Below, piece after piece: positions 21,901 through 32,217 of a stretch of DNA of 64,000 bases. Under the pieces are notes generated by a model. It was not told where the DNA came from. It was given only the letters and a program-made list of their open reading frames with translations, and searched no databases. The DNA comes from Leishmania donovani (lineage: Eukaryota; Euglenozoa; Kinetoplastea; Trypanosomatida; Trypanosomatidae): the NCBI RefSeq assembly GCF_000227135.1, contig NC_018238.1, positions 300,520-364,519 of the forward strand, in the 5' to 3' direction. Position 1 is the first letter of the stretch. Each line of letters begins with the position of its first letter. The translations under genes and the position numbers were made by a program.

Positions 21901-23130
21901 ACGCACCATGACACCCTCGCCATCAACGACTTTGGCAGCTTTTTGCAGTCAACGCCGATTATGGCGGCCGCGATGCCGCTGCAGCAACAGCAGGAGCCAG
22001 CGGCGTTGCCCACTGCCCCGTCTTCGTCGTCGCTGTTCGGCTCAAGCGCCGGCTGCGGCCCTGGCATTCCGCCACTCGCAGGTGGCACTGGTGGTCTGGG
22101 CGCGTTCGGCACGGACCGCTTTTCTGCGCGTGCGCCGATGAGCGCGTCACCGGGCACCGGCGTGGCGAACACTACGCCGGTCTTCTCCACGCAGCCAAAG
22201 ATGGGCTTGGGCAGCAGCAGCAGTCTCGTGAACACCAACGGCAACACCAGCCCTGGCGTCAACGTTGGGGCGGTTGGTGGCGGACACCCGCATATGAATG
22301 GCATCAGCGGTAGTACACACGGAACCACGCCTTCGCACCCGGGAAGGGTGTCGCCCATGCTACCGCCTTCGCCTGGGGTGGTGAGCAACGCTTCTGCCGC
22401 GATGGGCAGCCGCAGCAGCCCTGCCTCAGCCGCCGGTGCGCCGATCGGCAGTCCCGGAATGCCGCTGTCGGGTGGCAGCGGAGTCTCCGGCAACATCGGG
22501 ATGGGCAGCGGCGGCAGCGGCGGTAACGGCGTCGGCGGGCTTTCCTTCGGGCTCGCACCCTCCCTCTTCAGCACCAACCCTGTCAGCCATGTCACACACA
22601 GCGCAGGAGCAACCGGCACCAACGCGAGCAACACACCGAGAAACCTGTACACTTCTCTGGATGCTAATGCGCAGCCCTTCAGCCCTTCACCGCCGCCGAC
22701 CATGTCGGCGCCGGGGACCGGCGGTTGCACTACACCCGCGGCGTCGGGCAGTGGGGCCGGAAACGCAAGTGGCAGTCACAGCAACAGCAGCAGCGGTGGT
22801 ATCGGCTTCGCCTTCACCGTCACAGCTGGCGCGCATCCTGGGTTGGTGGGTGGGTCCTCCTCTCCGATCTACCAGAGCGGCCCCTCCGGCTTCTCCAGCG
22901 GCAGTGCTCACGACCTGCCCGGCCACTCACCGTCGCCCTTCTCGACGACGCCCATGCCCACCCCGGCAGCGAACGGCGTTTATGGGATGGGTGGTGGCAA
23001 TCACTGCAGCACGCATGACATGCAACACCAGCATGCGCACCAGCCGCAGCACTCAGGCTTGCTGCCACCGCGGCCGCACACTCCCAACGAGCTCTTGAGC
23101 TTTTCAACGAGCCTTCAATGGCGTAACTGA
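18916..23130 (+). CDS. Large protein with conserved core, coiled coil and Gly/Ser-rich tail
   Basis: 1404 residues, function not recognised. Residues 1-440 are Gly/Ala/Ser-rich with acidic patches. Residues about 441-800 look folded: a helical block (near 450-600) and then a beta-rich block holding LKFQVWHRHATPLSVHF near 655-672 and a GFTHDF segment near 735. The spacing of this second block recalls a diverged MATH/TRAF-like sandwich, interrupted by a Lys-rich insert near 679-684 that could be a nuclear signal; this is a tentative reading. A charged coiled coil spans about 828-985. The last 400 residues are Gly/Ser/Pro/Asn low complexity with occasional FG. The frame is open upstream to 18844 but without ATG. 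In the sequence there is nothing to suggest an enzyme; a scaffold or adaptor is the likeliest type. Confidence 0.85.
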   Translation: MPSKPQQQYKTLNGTSGGAGKSPAAAAKSTATTSASPAPSTPPPLPFNSIPHATSGDRLIGVEVGSSIPALMSELGDLLQQTPGSGSGGVAGGLWRGQNGGLLFEHLDGAAASQKEAAAALFGGIDANRRIEQISPGALERLSQVFSMQQRQSGFASAAAGLVAAAGASAALKCSSSSRGGVAPSTVEVLDDDEDGDMDSASGSSTAADEVFRAVYRDSGSDCDASSTTGRRHNFDDMFEMMQRSIGNYARGGGGSAGDKGAGGSGVVGLDPSAYSDPLAQLELFRAMMVATSKGRSSGGGSAAQESKPDDAEARPRVISESNLPNHFRNFLDALSPQLISQLMLQQRTAKAASAGAGGVAGAGKTGEATAAAAAAVAREVDMAASGVANLSDLQQRVEQVRGLSSSTLEALAEGEVSDSTSGSLRDLLLGDSAGAAASGAVSAELELSSAKVGYCLTEAAAVAVSMLWSYLGSQQKEAPLLLGYTREEAQNQFNLLLFRLRQELFAQPTASLEEVSRCFGGAVQADAEDIYRAINGVGVLLFFTCKPLPLLEKTCSELRISLSDSANTDCNIMPELIAEKLAAFLYPMKEGKLSFAHLSFIPRLQVHEHAPGNYTCTIDNASNMGRMLRERLLSNRFSCNKIKWRAALMNDKGKLKFQVWHRHATPLSVHFIVRTSEPKKKKKSGCGNAGVNGAAGEEKDAGAASAVEDLRANSALFVEQQLTAAPGEMVGFTHDFIELTVALSSPTTLQHGYRTYNKADDRLVFQFSLQLSNVDGGPLDGAAAANAGNKVPVKQANEDQEPSLSGSTEGKTDGGESKDDPDAELHAAMRRVSDSETAARAVIEETAKWDYRHLQNDECREAHCARQRTEDRERKALLAKVGPTPELIREVDKLSQSVQAAQQQIAKLNKERSKDEKEGEKTAEKLAQHQAELSSLLSSLESGEAELSRLEAEMKAAEARIVEKRARQARKEAKKAEQSQWTALKRVLEPTSSTTHHDTLAINDFGSFLQSTPIMAAAMPLQQQQEPAALPTAPSSSSLFGSSAGCGPGIPPLAGGTGGLGAFGTDRFSARAPMSASPGTGVANTTPVFSTQPKMGLGSSSSLVNTNGNTSPGVNVGAVGGGHPHMNGISGSTHGTTPSHPGRVSPMLPPSPGVVSNASAAMGSRSSPASAAGAPIGSPGMPLSGGSGVSGNIGMGSGGSGGNGVGGLSFGLAPSLFSTNPVSHVTHSAGATGTNASNTPRNLYTSLDANAQPFSPSPPPTMSAPGTGGCTTPAASGSGAGNASGSHSNSSSGGIGFAFTVTAGAHPGLVGGSSSPIYQSGPSGFSSGSAHDLPGHSPSPFSTTPMPTPAANGVYGMGGGNHCSTHDMQHQHAHQPQHSGLLPPRPHTPNELLSFSTSLQWRN

Positions 23131-25556
23131 GGAGGGGCAAGCGAGATGGTCACCAATGCGGTGTAGAAGGCAGCGCGCTGCTCGAGCGCACACTGGCCTG
23201 TACCGCCGTCTTTCTTTCTCTTCCGCCTCGCTCGGGATGCCAGCCTGAGGAGTCTACGTGCTTAGCCGCGTCATCCAGTAATGGTGAGAGACGAGGAACA
23301 TTTGTATTTTTATTTTTGCGGAAGCGGAGGCGGAAGAAGGGCGGCGATGTCTGCGTGTAGCGCGGGAGACCCGGTCACGCAGAACAACAGGGCGGTGGAA
23401 AGAGGCACCGATAATACCACGAGGTGGGGGCCATATCGCCGGTTTTGGTGAAGGGCGTGGTGCTGTGAGAGAGCACACACAAACACCACACGCACGCACA
23501 ACCTGTACACGCTGTGGAAGAGCAAGAGGATCGCAGAAGGAGGAGGATGCGCGCATATGTCTGCCGGCCTGCCTGAGTCTGTACGTTTTTTTTTTCTCTT
23601 TGTCTTGGCGCTACACACTCTCCTCCCCGCCAAGCCCTCCCGCCACGCCCTCCGCGCACGCTTCACGTGGGTGTACGGTCTCGCTTAGACATCCTCTTCA
23701 TGCACGCATTTTTGCCCCCCCCCCCTTCACTCCACTGTCGCTGTTTTCGGTTTGCGGGGGCTGGGAGGTGTGGGTAGGGAGGGCTCCGCAACCCACCAGT
23801 GGCGCGCATCAGCGATGCGCGCGCACACATACACACATACACACCCTTCTCTTCCCCCTTGCAGCTCCTCTCGTTTCTGTGGTTCATGTGACTGCGTGCT
23901 TGTCTGACCCCGTTCTTCATCCCCCTGGTCTCTCGCTCCCTTCTGTCTTCTGTGCTTGGTGTCTCACCACTACCCGCCACCACCACTTCCCCTTGCTAGC
24001 TTCTCTCGCGACCTTCCACTTGCCTCTTTCTCTTTCTGTGTGTACCTCTGCCTTCGCGCTCGCTTTCTCGCCCGCTCCGCGGGTCTCACTGCGTCTTTTT
24101 TCCTCTTCCATGATGGCTGGCGTCGTGGACTCCCTCTTTTTCTGTGCCTTGTGTGCGCTTTCTGTCTGACTCTGCGTGTTTTGTTTCTTTTTTTTTTTCT
24201 TCTCCCCCCCCCCCCACACACACGCCCCGGCGGCACTGACTTCTCCTCGTAAGTCCGTCGGTCGGCGATGCATGGGCACAAACTCCTCTACGCACGCATA
24301 CAAGCATCACACCATCCGCTGCATCAGCACACGCCCTCCTCAACGAGCAACTACGCGCACACATGCGCATACTGTGAGGGGCGGATGCTGAGCTTTTTCG
24401 ACATCATCTCCAGTCAGTCTCTCTCTTTCTCCCTCTGCGCGTGTGCATGTGTGCTTGACTGCGACTCAGTATCCTAATACATCTCGGTATATATATATAT
24501 GAGTGCGCACATGTATGGGTATATTGTATGCATGCATATGCGTGTGTAAAAAGAGATAGGTGCACTTTCCCCAGTCCCCGATTACACGAAAACACCTCCG
24601 GTGCGAGCGTGTCTGTCTTCAGCGTATCTGTTTGTGTGTGTGTATGCATGTTGGTATGTTTGTTTTCATTTCCACCGTTTTTTACCTTTTCTTTTTGACC
24701 TGAATGATTAAGAAGCGAAGAAAAAAAATTATATATATATATGCATTGCAAGAGACTTGCTGTGGACGAACACGCGGGCTCCTCCTCCTCCTCACGAGCA
24801 GGTGTGCTCGTGTGCACCGACACCTTTCTCTCTCGACCACTCCGCTCACGTTTCCATGTGAGAGGGAGCGGTCGAGGCGGGAGGAGAGATGAGTGAGGCA
24901 CGGTGTTTCTGTGTGGTTTGTCTCACTCTTTCTGGCGCCGAGGCTTTTGCGAGCCAAAGCCAGGCCAGCACTGTCGTCGCCTTCTCCCTCCTCATTTGCT
25001 GTCGACGCGGCTAGGACTCTCCGTCTGTTGACGTTGAGAACGTGGAACACTCCCCCCCCCCCCACACACGAAAAGAAGCACTCTGTTGTAGCTCTTACTT
25101 CAACGAATCGCCTGTCTTGCCCCCCTCACCCTCCATATCTCCTTTCCTTTTTGTTGGCGTGCGTCGATGCGTGTACGTCTCACTTGTCATCACGGATCTC
25201 GTAACACCGAAACGAAAGCAAGTCTTCATATCGCTTTTCGTTTCTTTTTGATGAGTGCACAGACGCCACCACTACCATCACCATCATTATCATCATTCCG
25301 CCATCTCCTGTCCTCGCTCCTCTTTCCTCAGGTGCGTGCGCACATCATCATCTTGTACAGACACGCGCTTGTGTGCCGTGGTACCACGGGGCGCCAAGCC
25401 CCGCTGCTATATCATTCTTACACCGGTACACACGGACATACGTGCAGCGACTGAGTACGCATTCTCATCACCACCTTCTACGTTGCGAGGAGGGGAGGGC
25501 GGGAAGGCAGCGATGAACTCATCATATTTCCGCCTTGAACGTTCACTTTAATCGGC
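23131..25556 (+). other. Intergenic region, no gene supported
   Basis: 2.4 kb of UTR-like sequence with T/C tracts (23580-23620, 23995-24210), AT microsatellites (24489-24500, 24730-24745), a poly-C run at 24205-24215, and a second at 25052-25062. Frames of 95-235 codons are simple in composition. Confidence 0.55.
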
Positions 25557-26855
25557 GTGATTCCGTTCCAATGTGGCGCGTATATTGTTTTGCGCCGTAC
25601 GCTGTACACGGCTGCTTTTACCTGCACTGACGTGGCCGTCCACGTGCTGCTGAACGCCTTCCCGCGTTGGCTGTGGATTGTGTGTGTGTGTGTGTGTGTG
25701 TGCGGTGGCCACTTCTGGCTCTCTCGGCGCCAGCCTCTTCACGCACGACCCAAGCGAAGAGCGGCGAGTGCGAATTCTCGGCCCGACTGGAAGCAGCGCA
25801 TTGCCACCGCGCGCCTGCATGCGGGGCCGCTTAGGGGTCACAGAGGCTCAGCTGTCAAACCCTGTGCTGCATCGCGACAGAGCCTCAAGGCCGCGGTACA
25901 ACGGTCCGCTGTGCAATGGCCACGTGCTCACTATCCGTGGCGCGTTTCGGCCGCCCATCGATCTTCGCGCGCCGGAGCGCGAGACTGCGCCGTCCTACGA
26001 CGGCAACCCCACTTGCCTTGACTGGTGGCTGCCGACAGACGCGGAGGCAGCTGACGCGACGGCAGACGGTGATGCTGCCGCCATGCGCGTCCGCGCGCTG
26101 GTCATCATTCTGCCGGGGCTAACGGGGAGCTTGAAAGAGTTCTACGTGCGCCGCATGGCACGGCGGCTGCTGAGGGCAAACATGGCCACGTGTGTGCTGA
26201 ACGCGCGCGGCATGGCGGACACTCCCCTAGAGAGGTCGCAAATCTTCAGCGCGCTCTTCACCAAGGACCTGCCCCACATCATGCAAGCACACATGACACG
26301 TGAAAAGGTGCAGGAGCGTCTGCTGCGCCGCATACCATCGCTGCAGAGCAGCGGCCATCATAAAGGCGCCGCGCCGATCATCGGCGTCGCCTTCTCGCTT
26401 GGTGGGCTGATCTTGACCAACTACGTAAGTGAGTAGGGCGAGGCAGAGGCGCCAAGCGGTTTCGACGCTGTCTACACTATCACCTCTCCACACAACGTGA
26501 GCGACGGTGCGGCGGCGCTGCGGATGCCGCTGACCAAGCTCCTCTACGACTCCGCCTTGCATAAGGGACTTCGCGCCTACTACGAGCGACACAAAAACGT
26601 ACTGCAGAACGTGCCCGGCATTGGCAAGAAACTCTTGATGGGCGGCGACGCACCGCGCAGGACTTTGACGAGCTCATCACGGGGCCGCACTTTGGCTTCC
26701 CTGGTGCAGAGGCGTACTACGCCGCCACCAGCAACTTCCGCCGCCTTCGCCACTCCCGCACGCCGCAGGTCTGCGCCGTAGCGGCCAACGTCCCCCAACT
26801 GTGGCCCTCCACAACCCGAGCTGCGCTGGCTGCAGAAGCGAAGAAGAACGCGTGA
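25557..26855 (+). pseudogene. Dead alpha/beta-hydrolase (YheT/ABHD1-3 type), paralogue of the gene at 29411
   Basis: Three reading frames must be linked to recover similarity to the intact gene at 29411-30829. An N-terminal piece (near 25625-25680) runs into a (TG)12 microsatellite, after which similarity continues in another frame (near 25740-26436). That part keeps the YNGPLCNGH motif, the LPGLTGS oxyanion region and the nucleophile elbow VAFSLGG. A TAG at 26434-26436 interrupts the frame just after the elbow, similarity continues past it, and near 26660 the frame shifts again, ending at TGA 26853-26855. There is no ATG at the expected start (GTG at 25557). The C-terminal part that should carry the catalytic Asp and His is missing. 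Identity with the intact copy is moderate, so the duplication is old; the loss of function may be more recent. Read as a non-functional gene copy; assembly error could explain one of the frame breaks but not all. Confidence 0.88.
25679..25702. repeat. (TG)12 microsatellite inside the hydrolase pseudogene
   Basis: Twelve TG units replace coding sequence just after the N-terminal hydrophobic segment of the pseudogene. It coincides with the first change of frame. Confidence 0.95.
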
Positions 26856-27823
26856 GAGTCGATTTCGGAACAACAACGAGACATATTTGTGCATATATAT
26901 ATATATATATGTGCGTGCGCGCAGGATGGTCTCTAGCGAAGGTCTTGGTGGGCTGCTGCGATGATGGTGCTCTGGCTAGATCATGACGGGAGGAATGAGA
27001 CGGGAGGATGGAGAGGGCATAGTTGTAGGGAGTGCATGGCGCCGACGATAGAGAGGTGGAGCTTGGGCGCTGCATACGCAAGGTAGACGTGTGCGTCGAC
27101 GCTTGCGTCAAGCATTCTGCGACCTTTGCGTACCCGTGTGATTCTTTTTTTTCTTGTGTGCTCCCTCGCTTTCTCACAGGGATGCGCGCACCATTACCGC
27201 CTTCTCCTTTTCACTGCGCCTCTCTCTCTGTCTGTGTATGCGTGTGTCTCGGTCTCCCTCTCAAGCGTTGCCAACCTCACTTTTTCTTTGCCCGTGACTG
27301 GCATATCTACCTTTTCCTTGATGGTGTGCTGGTGCCGGTGATAACACCTTGTGCTTAGCTCCACCGTCCGTAGCTCTAGCTCTACCTCTACCTCTCTCTC
27401 TCTCTGCGTGTCTGGCTTTGTGCGTGTGAGGGCTGTGATGGCATCCGTTGGTCGCCGTGCGTGGGGGGGGGTGATGGTGCGGTTGATCGCGGAGGTGCAG
27501 CGCAACGCGATATGCGACCTCGAATGACTCATCAGCCCAGGCGCTACTCGCGTCACACGTCCAGGCATATCTCACAAAAATGTACGCGGCTCACCGGCGT
27601 CACTTGCATGCGCATCCTTCGTCCGCCTCTCCGCTGCATCCTGCGTTTTACGCCCGTTCCTGTGGCACGGCTTCCTTGAAAGTTTTTTTTTCCGATATGC
27701 GCCTCTCGCTGGCTTTTGTGCCAGCGGCGTTCTCCACTACCGCCGTCTCCGACGGTACTTGCATCCGGATGCGAAGGGGCGATGCGCTGACCTTTTTTTT
27801 TGTTGTTCAGGAGTGTTGTTGTC

Positions 27824-28330
27824 CCTGATGACAGTAGGGAGGGGGCACAACACCCCTCAACGCGTGGCATCTCACAGTCCATTGCACCCTCAATGTGTTT
27901 GTGAGGAGGCCAGGTACAACCACACTCCTATCCCTGCCAACACCGACCGACCTCTCGTGGTGACAGGTTCAGGCTCTGGATGGCGCTGCGTCGGAGAGAC
28001 CTGCGACCGTGCACATGGTTTTACTGTCTATATGATGAGCAGTGTGCCCGTGCGACTCGAGCGTGTCCCACCGGGAATGATGGGGGAGCTGCTGCGGGGC
28101 GAGTGGTGGGCCGTGCTCGAGGCGGGGGCTGTACTCGGATGACTAAGTCGGCGCCTTGCTGTGACGCGCGTGCCGAGGGCTGCTTCGCGCGACGCGATGG
28201 GGGGGGGCGTGTGGCGGGCCAGGAGGGGGGGGAGGAGGGGGCGTTTGCGTTCGTGTTGAATGGCAGAGAGACGGAGACGCTCGGACGCAAAGCGTTGCTG
28301 CGGCCGTGAAGGCGTGGGTGCCGACATCAT
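27824..28330 (+). mobile_element. SIDER2-like short degenerate retroposon (copy 1)
   Basis: The stretch starts CTGATGAC, then a G-rich segment and CGTGGCATCTCAC, and shares several ordered blocks with the sequence at 54502-54823: a block around TCCCTGCCA, one around TCTGGATGGCGCTGCGT, and GCGACTCGAGCGTGTCCCACC. A short element with this kind of 5' signature, non-coding, same orientation as genes and lying between coding sequences is what is known of Leishmania SIDER2 elements, which affect mRNA stability when in 3' UTRs. Here it would lie in the transcript of the pseudogene or in the leader region of the next gene. The ends are approximate. Confidence 0.7.
28201..28246 (+). other. G-run cluster, potential quadruplex, inside the SIDER2-like repeat
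   Basis: Several runs of four to nine G separated by short spacers; could fold into a quadruplex on the transcribed strand. Confidence 0.5.
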
Positions 28331-29410
28331 CACCAGCAGACATGGTGCGCATACCCTGCTTGCCAGCTGCGGTGGCGGCTCTCCTGAAAGTACGTCAGAT
28401 GGCCCTCTCATGCAGAGGCCCTGTGAAGACCTGCCATGGGGCTCTTCCATTGCGTGTGCGCGTCTCATTGACCCCCGCCGTATCTCCCTATCTCCTTGCC
28501 GTGCGCATCCATATGCGCGTGCTGCTGCTGCTGCTGCTGTTCATCGTAGCCCCAAGAATCGCATCACCCGCACATCATATCTGCCCTCCCTCCACCCCCC
28601 TGAGCACCCCTCTCGTTGTTCTCAACATGCGACCAACGAGTCGAACCGCCTCACGGCACACGCATGTGCGCGGCCGAGAAAACCCTGCACTGCGACGAAA
28701 GAGGAAGGGCGGTCCGCGTTCCTCCCTCCAGAGGTGCCAGAGACGTAACGCGGGAGATAGTGTGAATGAGTGAGTGAGAGGGGCTCGAGGTCTTGCCAAG
28801 ACGGGGCGCTGCGGATGTCCTCCGTGGCGGAACATCGGCAACGGCATCTTCGTACGGAAGAAAAAAAACGCGCTTGTCGAGTCGCTGTTCCAACACGCCT
28901 CTTCCCTACCCCATCAGGTAGACATCGGCGATGCGTCTGCCCGGTTACCGCCACTCTTTCCCCCTCCCCTCGTTCTCTCTCTTGGTCTCTACCTCACCCT
29001 TTCTGCTACCGCTATGCTTCCACTCGCGAGCAGGAGGTAGTCAGCTGTGCACAAGCAGAGTTCTAGGAAACTGAGAGAGAAAAGCAAGCCCACATGGGGG
29101 TTCATTGTTGAACACCCCTCCCTCACGCCTGCACACACACGCACACACACGCACACACACGCGCGCACATCCCCTCATTTGTATTAATTCACACACTTCT
29201 TCGTTGTGACGCTTGTGTGGGCGTCAGCGCGCCGTCTTCAGAGAGGGAGGTGGCCCGCGTATACGCGCAGCGACATAGCGAACGCAGCGGAGAGAGGCAT
29301 CCGAGCCTACTAGGGGGGGGGGGCAGTCGCGCGCGCGGCGCAGGACGCTGAAGCGTCCTCTTTTTCCTTCTATTGTTTCGACGCCACTCTGTTTTTCCTC
29401 GATTCACCAT

Positions 29411-30829
29411 ATGCGTTTCACAGACCGCGTCTCCTTCGCCGTGAAGCACGTGGTTGTGCACGTGTTTTTTTACTGGCTTCCACGCCTTGTGTTCGGCGCG
29501 CTGTCGCGCTGGCCGCGGTGGCTAGTGAGCCGGCTCACGCGTGGGAAGCTCGTAGCCGAACCCCCGGACGAGCGGGAGGTCACCCTTATCGCCAACGAGA
29601 AGGACCCTTACCGGCTGCGGAGGCGTTTTGGGCTGCCGCTGACGGGTCAGCCGCCGCTTCGTTACCACGCTCCGCTCTACAATGGACACATTCATACCAT
29701 CCTAGCGGCCATGCGCAGCGGCCCGCGTGTACCATATGAGCGGGAGCTGGTCGAGAGCTACGAGGGGCAGCACGTCAACATGGACTACCTCTACCCGCCG
29801 CCGTCCTCCGACCCGACGTCGTCCACCCCGGCAACGGCGGCGACGTCTCCGTTCGCCGGTTCTACCGGTTCTGCTAAGGGCCGCGCGCCACAGGCCAAGG
29901 GTCTCATATTCATTGTGCCGGGGCTGCTGAATGCTTCGACGACGAACTACGTACGCCACTTCGCCGTCAAGTCCGTGGAGGCCGGCTTCGCTGTGTGCGT
30001 GCTCAATAGCCGAGGCATGGGAACAACGCCGCTGGAGGTGCCGCGCCTCTTCAGCGCCACTTTCACCGAGGACATTCGGTATTGCCTGCATCACTACCTG
30101 CAGCAGAAGCAAGTCCAGGAGCGCCTCGGCACCCCGCGGCCGGTCCCCCTCATCGCGGTCGGCTTCTCTCTCGGTGGCGTGACGCTCATCAAGTATCTCG
30201 GCGAGCAGGGCATGGCAGCAGCAGAAAACGAACTGCGGTCGAACCTGCCGCCGAACAGCGCGGCGCCGGACACCCCTGTGTCTGCCCTCGTCACAGTGAC
30301 GTGCCCGTACGACCTGATCGAAGCGGACCGCATGTCGGCGACGCTGCTGTACCGGTGCCTCTACGAGAAGTCGTTTGCCGTGGGCCTGCGAAAGTACGCG
30401 AAGCACAACCGCGAAATGCTGGCGAAGCTGCCGAACGTGGACTCGAAGATGCTTTTCGAGGGCCCCAGCCCGGTAATCGACCGCCTCACCTCCATCCGCG
30501 CCTTCGACAAATACATCAATGCCAGCCACAACGGCTTCAACAGCCCGCAGGAGTACTACGCTGCGGCGCAGCCGCTCCTCTGGCTGCCGCGCTGCCGCAC
30601 GCCGATACTCTGCATTGGAGATCGCAATGACGTCGTGGCTGGTGGCTTCGTGCCAGATGCGTCGTGGCGCGCGCTCGTCAGCGAAAACCCGTACACCGTG
30701 TACGTGTGCTACCCCGTTGGCGGCCATCTCGGCTTCCTCGGCACCCCGGCGGCGGAGTGGCGCGGTGATGCGTCCGAGGCGGAGCACCTCGTGCTGCGCG
30801 CAGCCACGAAATTTTGTGAGACGACGTAG
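29411..30829 (+). CDS. Alpha/beta-hydrolase of the YheT/ABHD1-3 (EMB8) family
   Basis: 472 residues. An N-terminal hydrophobic, aromatic segment (about residues 9-32) can anchor it to a membrane. The family signature PLYNGHIHTI lies near residues 87-96, and the oxyanion loop IVPGLLNAS near 170. The nucleophile elbow is VGFSLGG with Ser253; the acid is most likely Asp407 in the GDRNDV strand end and the base is His439 in GGHLGF. The triad is therefore complete. This family includes lipid-directed esterases and phospholipases of eukaryotes (ABHD1-3) and bacterial YheT; the natural substrate here is unknown but a lipid ester is likely. A long Pro/Ala/Ser/Thr insertion near residues 135-160 lies before the core. 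A pyrimidine tract runs almost to the ATG. The dead paralogue lies 2.6 kb upstream. Confidence 0.93.
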   Translation: MRFTDRVSFAVKHVVVHVFFYWLPRLVFGALSRWPRWLVSRLTRGKLVAEPPDEREVTLIANEKDPYRLRRRFGLPLTGQPPLRYHAPLYNGHIHTILAAMRSGPRVPYERELVESYEGQHVNMDYLYPPPSSDPTSSTPATAATSPFAGSTGSAKGRAPQAKGLIFIVPGLLNASTTNYVRHFAVKSVEAGFAVCVLNSRGMGTTPLEVPRLFSATFTEDIRYCLHHYLQQKQVQERLGTPRPVPLIAVGFSLGGVTLIKYLGEQGMAAAENELRSNLPPNSAAPDTPVSALVTVTCPYDLIEADRMSATLLYRCLYEKSFAVGLRKYAKHNREMLAKLPNVDSKMLFEGPSPVIDRLTSIRAFDKYINASHNGFNSPQEYYAAAQPLLWLPRCRTPILCIGDRNDVVAGGFVPDASWRALVSENPYTVYVCYPVGGHLGFLGTPAAEWRGDASEAEHLVLRAATKFCETT

Positions 30830-32217
30830 TCACAGCCAAGCCACGGAAGTAGGAAAACGAACAAGAAGAAAAGCAGAGTTGCCACGAACAAGGTATCGCT
30901 CTGTATGGTGCTCCCGCAACAGTGGTCGAAGTGGCACCAAGGGCGCGCACCCTTGCGGAATTTCCTTTTCCACCCTCTCTGCCTTCTTCACTGTGCATGA
31001 CCTCCCCATACCCCAACAGCTCCGCTCTCGATGGATCGCGCCGTGCTGTGCTCTCAACGCGAAAAGGACGCCTCGCAACAGTGGTTGGGAGGCCGAGAAA
31101 GTGTAACAAGAGAGAAGCGAGGATATTTAGCTATGCTTCGCATGCGCGTGTTGTGTCTGTCTTGCTCATCTGCATGTGCCTGTGCACCGTGCGCGCTCCT
31201 CCTAGGATACGTTTTTATTCTTTGAAGTTTCTCCCCCTACCCCGACCAGCCGCTCGCGTCTTTCTCCTCCTCTACTGCCTTTTCTTTTCGCGGCGTTTGC
31301 ATGTGGATGAGGCCACGCATCTTTTTTTTTTTGCCGCGGATGACTTGGCTGTATGGGCGTTGCCTTGATGCGACGGTTCATGCTGTGGGTGTGGGGGTGA
31401 GGCGGTCCTGTGTATTGCCGTCGTGAATGCACGAGTTTTTGCGCCCGTATGTGCAACTTGTCTCGGCGAGAAGTGTCTCTGTGTCTGTCTGTCTGTGTCT
31501 TGCTTCTCCCTCGCGCGGATTTTTATCTTTTTCGAGGATCGTTCTCATCCCACCCTCGCCTCGGGTATGCGGCAAGGGATGTGGGCCGCAGAACTGTAGG
31601 AGACTCACGGAGGCTCACAGGGATCGGTAATGCGCACAGCACAGCACGGTGCACACAGACACATACATACACATCTCCATTAATCATCTCTCTGCCTCCT
31701 CCGACACTCTTGCGTCTATTGGTTTTATTGAGCCTTTAGATTCGGCACTTGACTTCTGACTACGCCAGCACAGCTGCACTACACGCGCGCGGCGCCTGCG
31801 CTAAGGGAAGGGCAGAGACACCCCCTTGCTGAACTTAGCTCGTCAGCGTTCGCACACATAGACCGAGAAGATACAAGTCAAATTTGCCCATACAGAGAGC
31901 CCTGCTGGTGCTCAAACCCCTTCACAGAGCATATATAGACCTTTCAAAACAGAAAGCGCCGACAAACTAAAAGTACAACCCCCCTACACACACATCCGCT
32001 CAACTACCCACCCCACTGTGTGCTGTGTTGTCTCTTTCACTACGCGCTTCTCCCTTCTCTCACGTAGTCTTGTCTTAACATAGACTTACCGCCCGGCACT
32101 GCGTTGCGTCGCTGCGAGGCCCTCCCCCTCCATTCTACGCGCTCACACGCAGCCACCACCTCCTACCGAAATACGTGCACTGCAGGAAGGTTCACCCTTT
32201 TGACCGCGAGAACCACC
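30830..32217 (+). other. Intergenic region, no gene supported
   Basis: 1.4 kb of UTR-like sequence including a T-rich run near 31321 and an A-rich leader region near 31860-31970. Frames here are short and of simple composition. Confidence 0.6.
32030..32067 (+). promoter_or_regulatory. Candidate trans-splice acceptor for the PDS5-like gene
   Basis: C/T-rich tract ending in AG at 32066-32067, giving a 150-nt leader before ATG 32218. It lies upstream of the in-frame open stretch that has no ATG. Confidence 0.45.

Larger units (their letters stand above)
26856..29410 (+). other. Intergenic region between the hydrolase copies
   Basis: Contains an AT microsatellite (26890-26910), a C/T-rich block (27130-27420), the SIDER2-like repeat listed separately, a GCT run (28519-28540), and CA-rich sequence near 29133-29165. 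No gene is supported. Confidence 0.55.

Noticed and set aside
21603..22730. 375-codon minus-strand frame
   Set aside because: Antisense shadow of the coiled coil and Gly/Ser-rich tail of the 1404-residue protein.
29702..30787. 361-codon minus-strand frame
   Set aside because: Antisense to the intact hydrolase, which has a complete catalytic triad on the plus strand.
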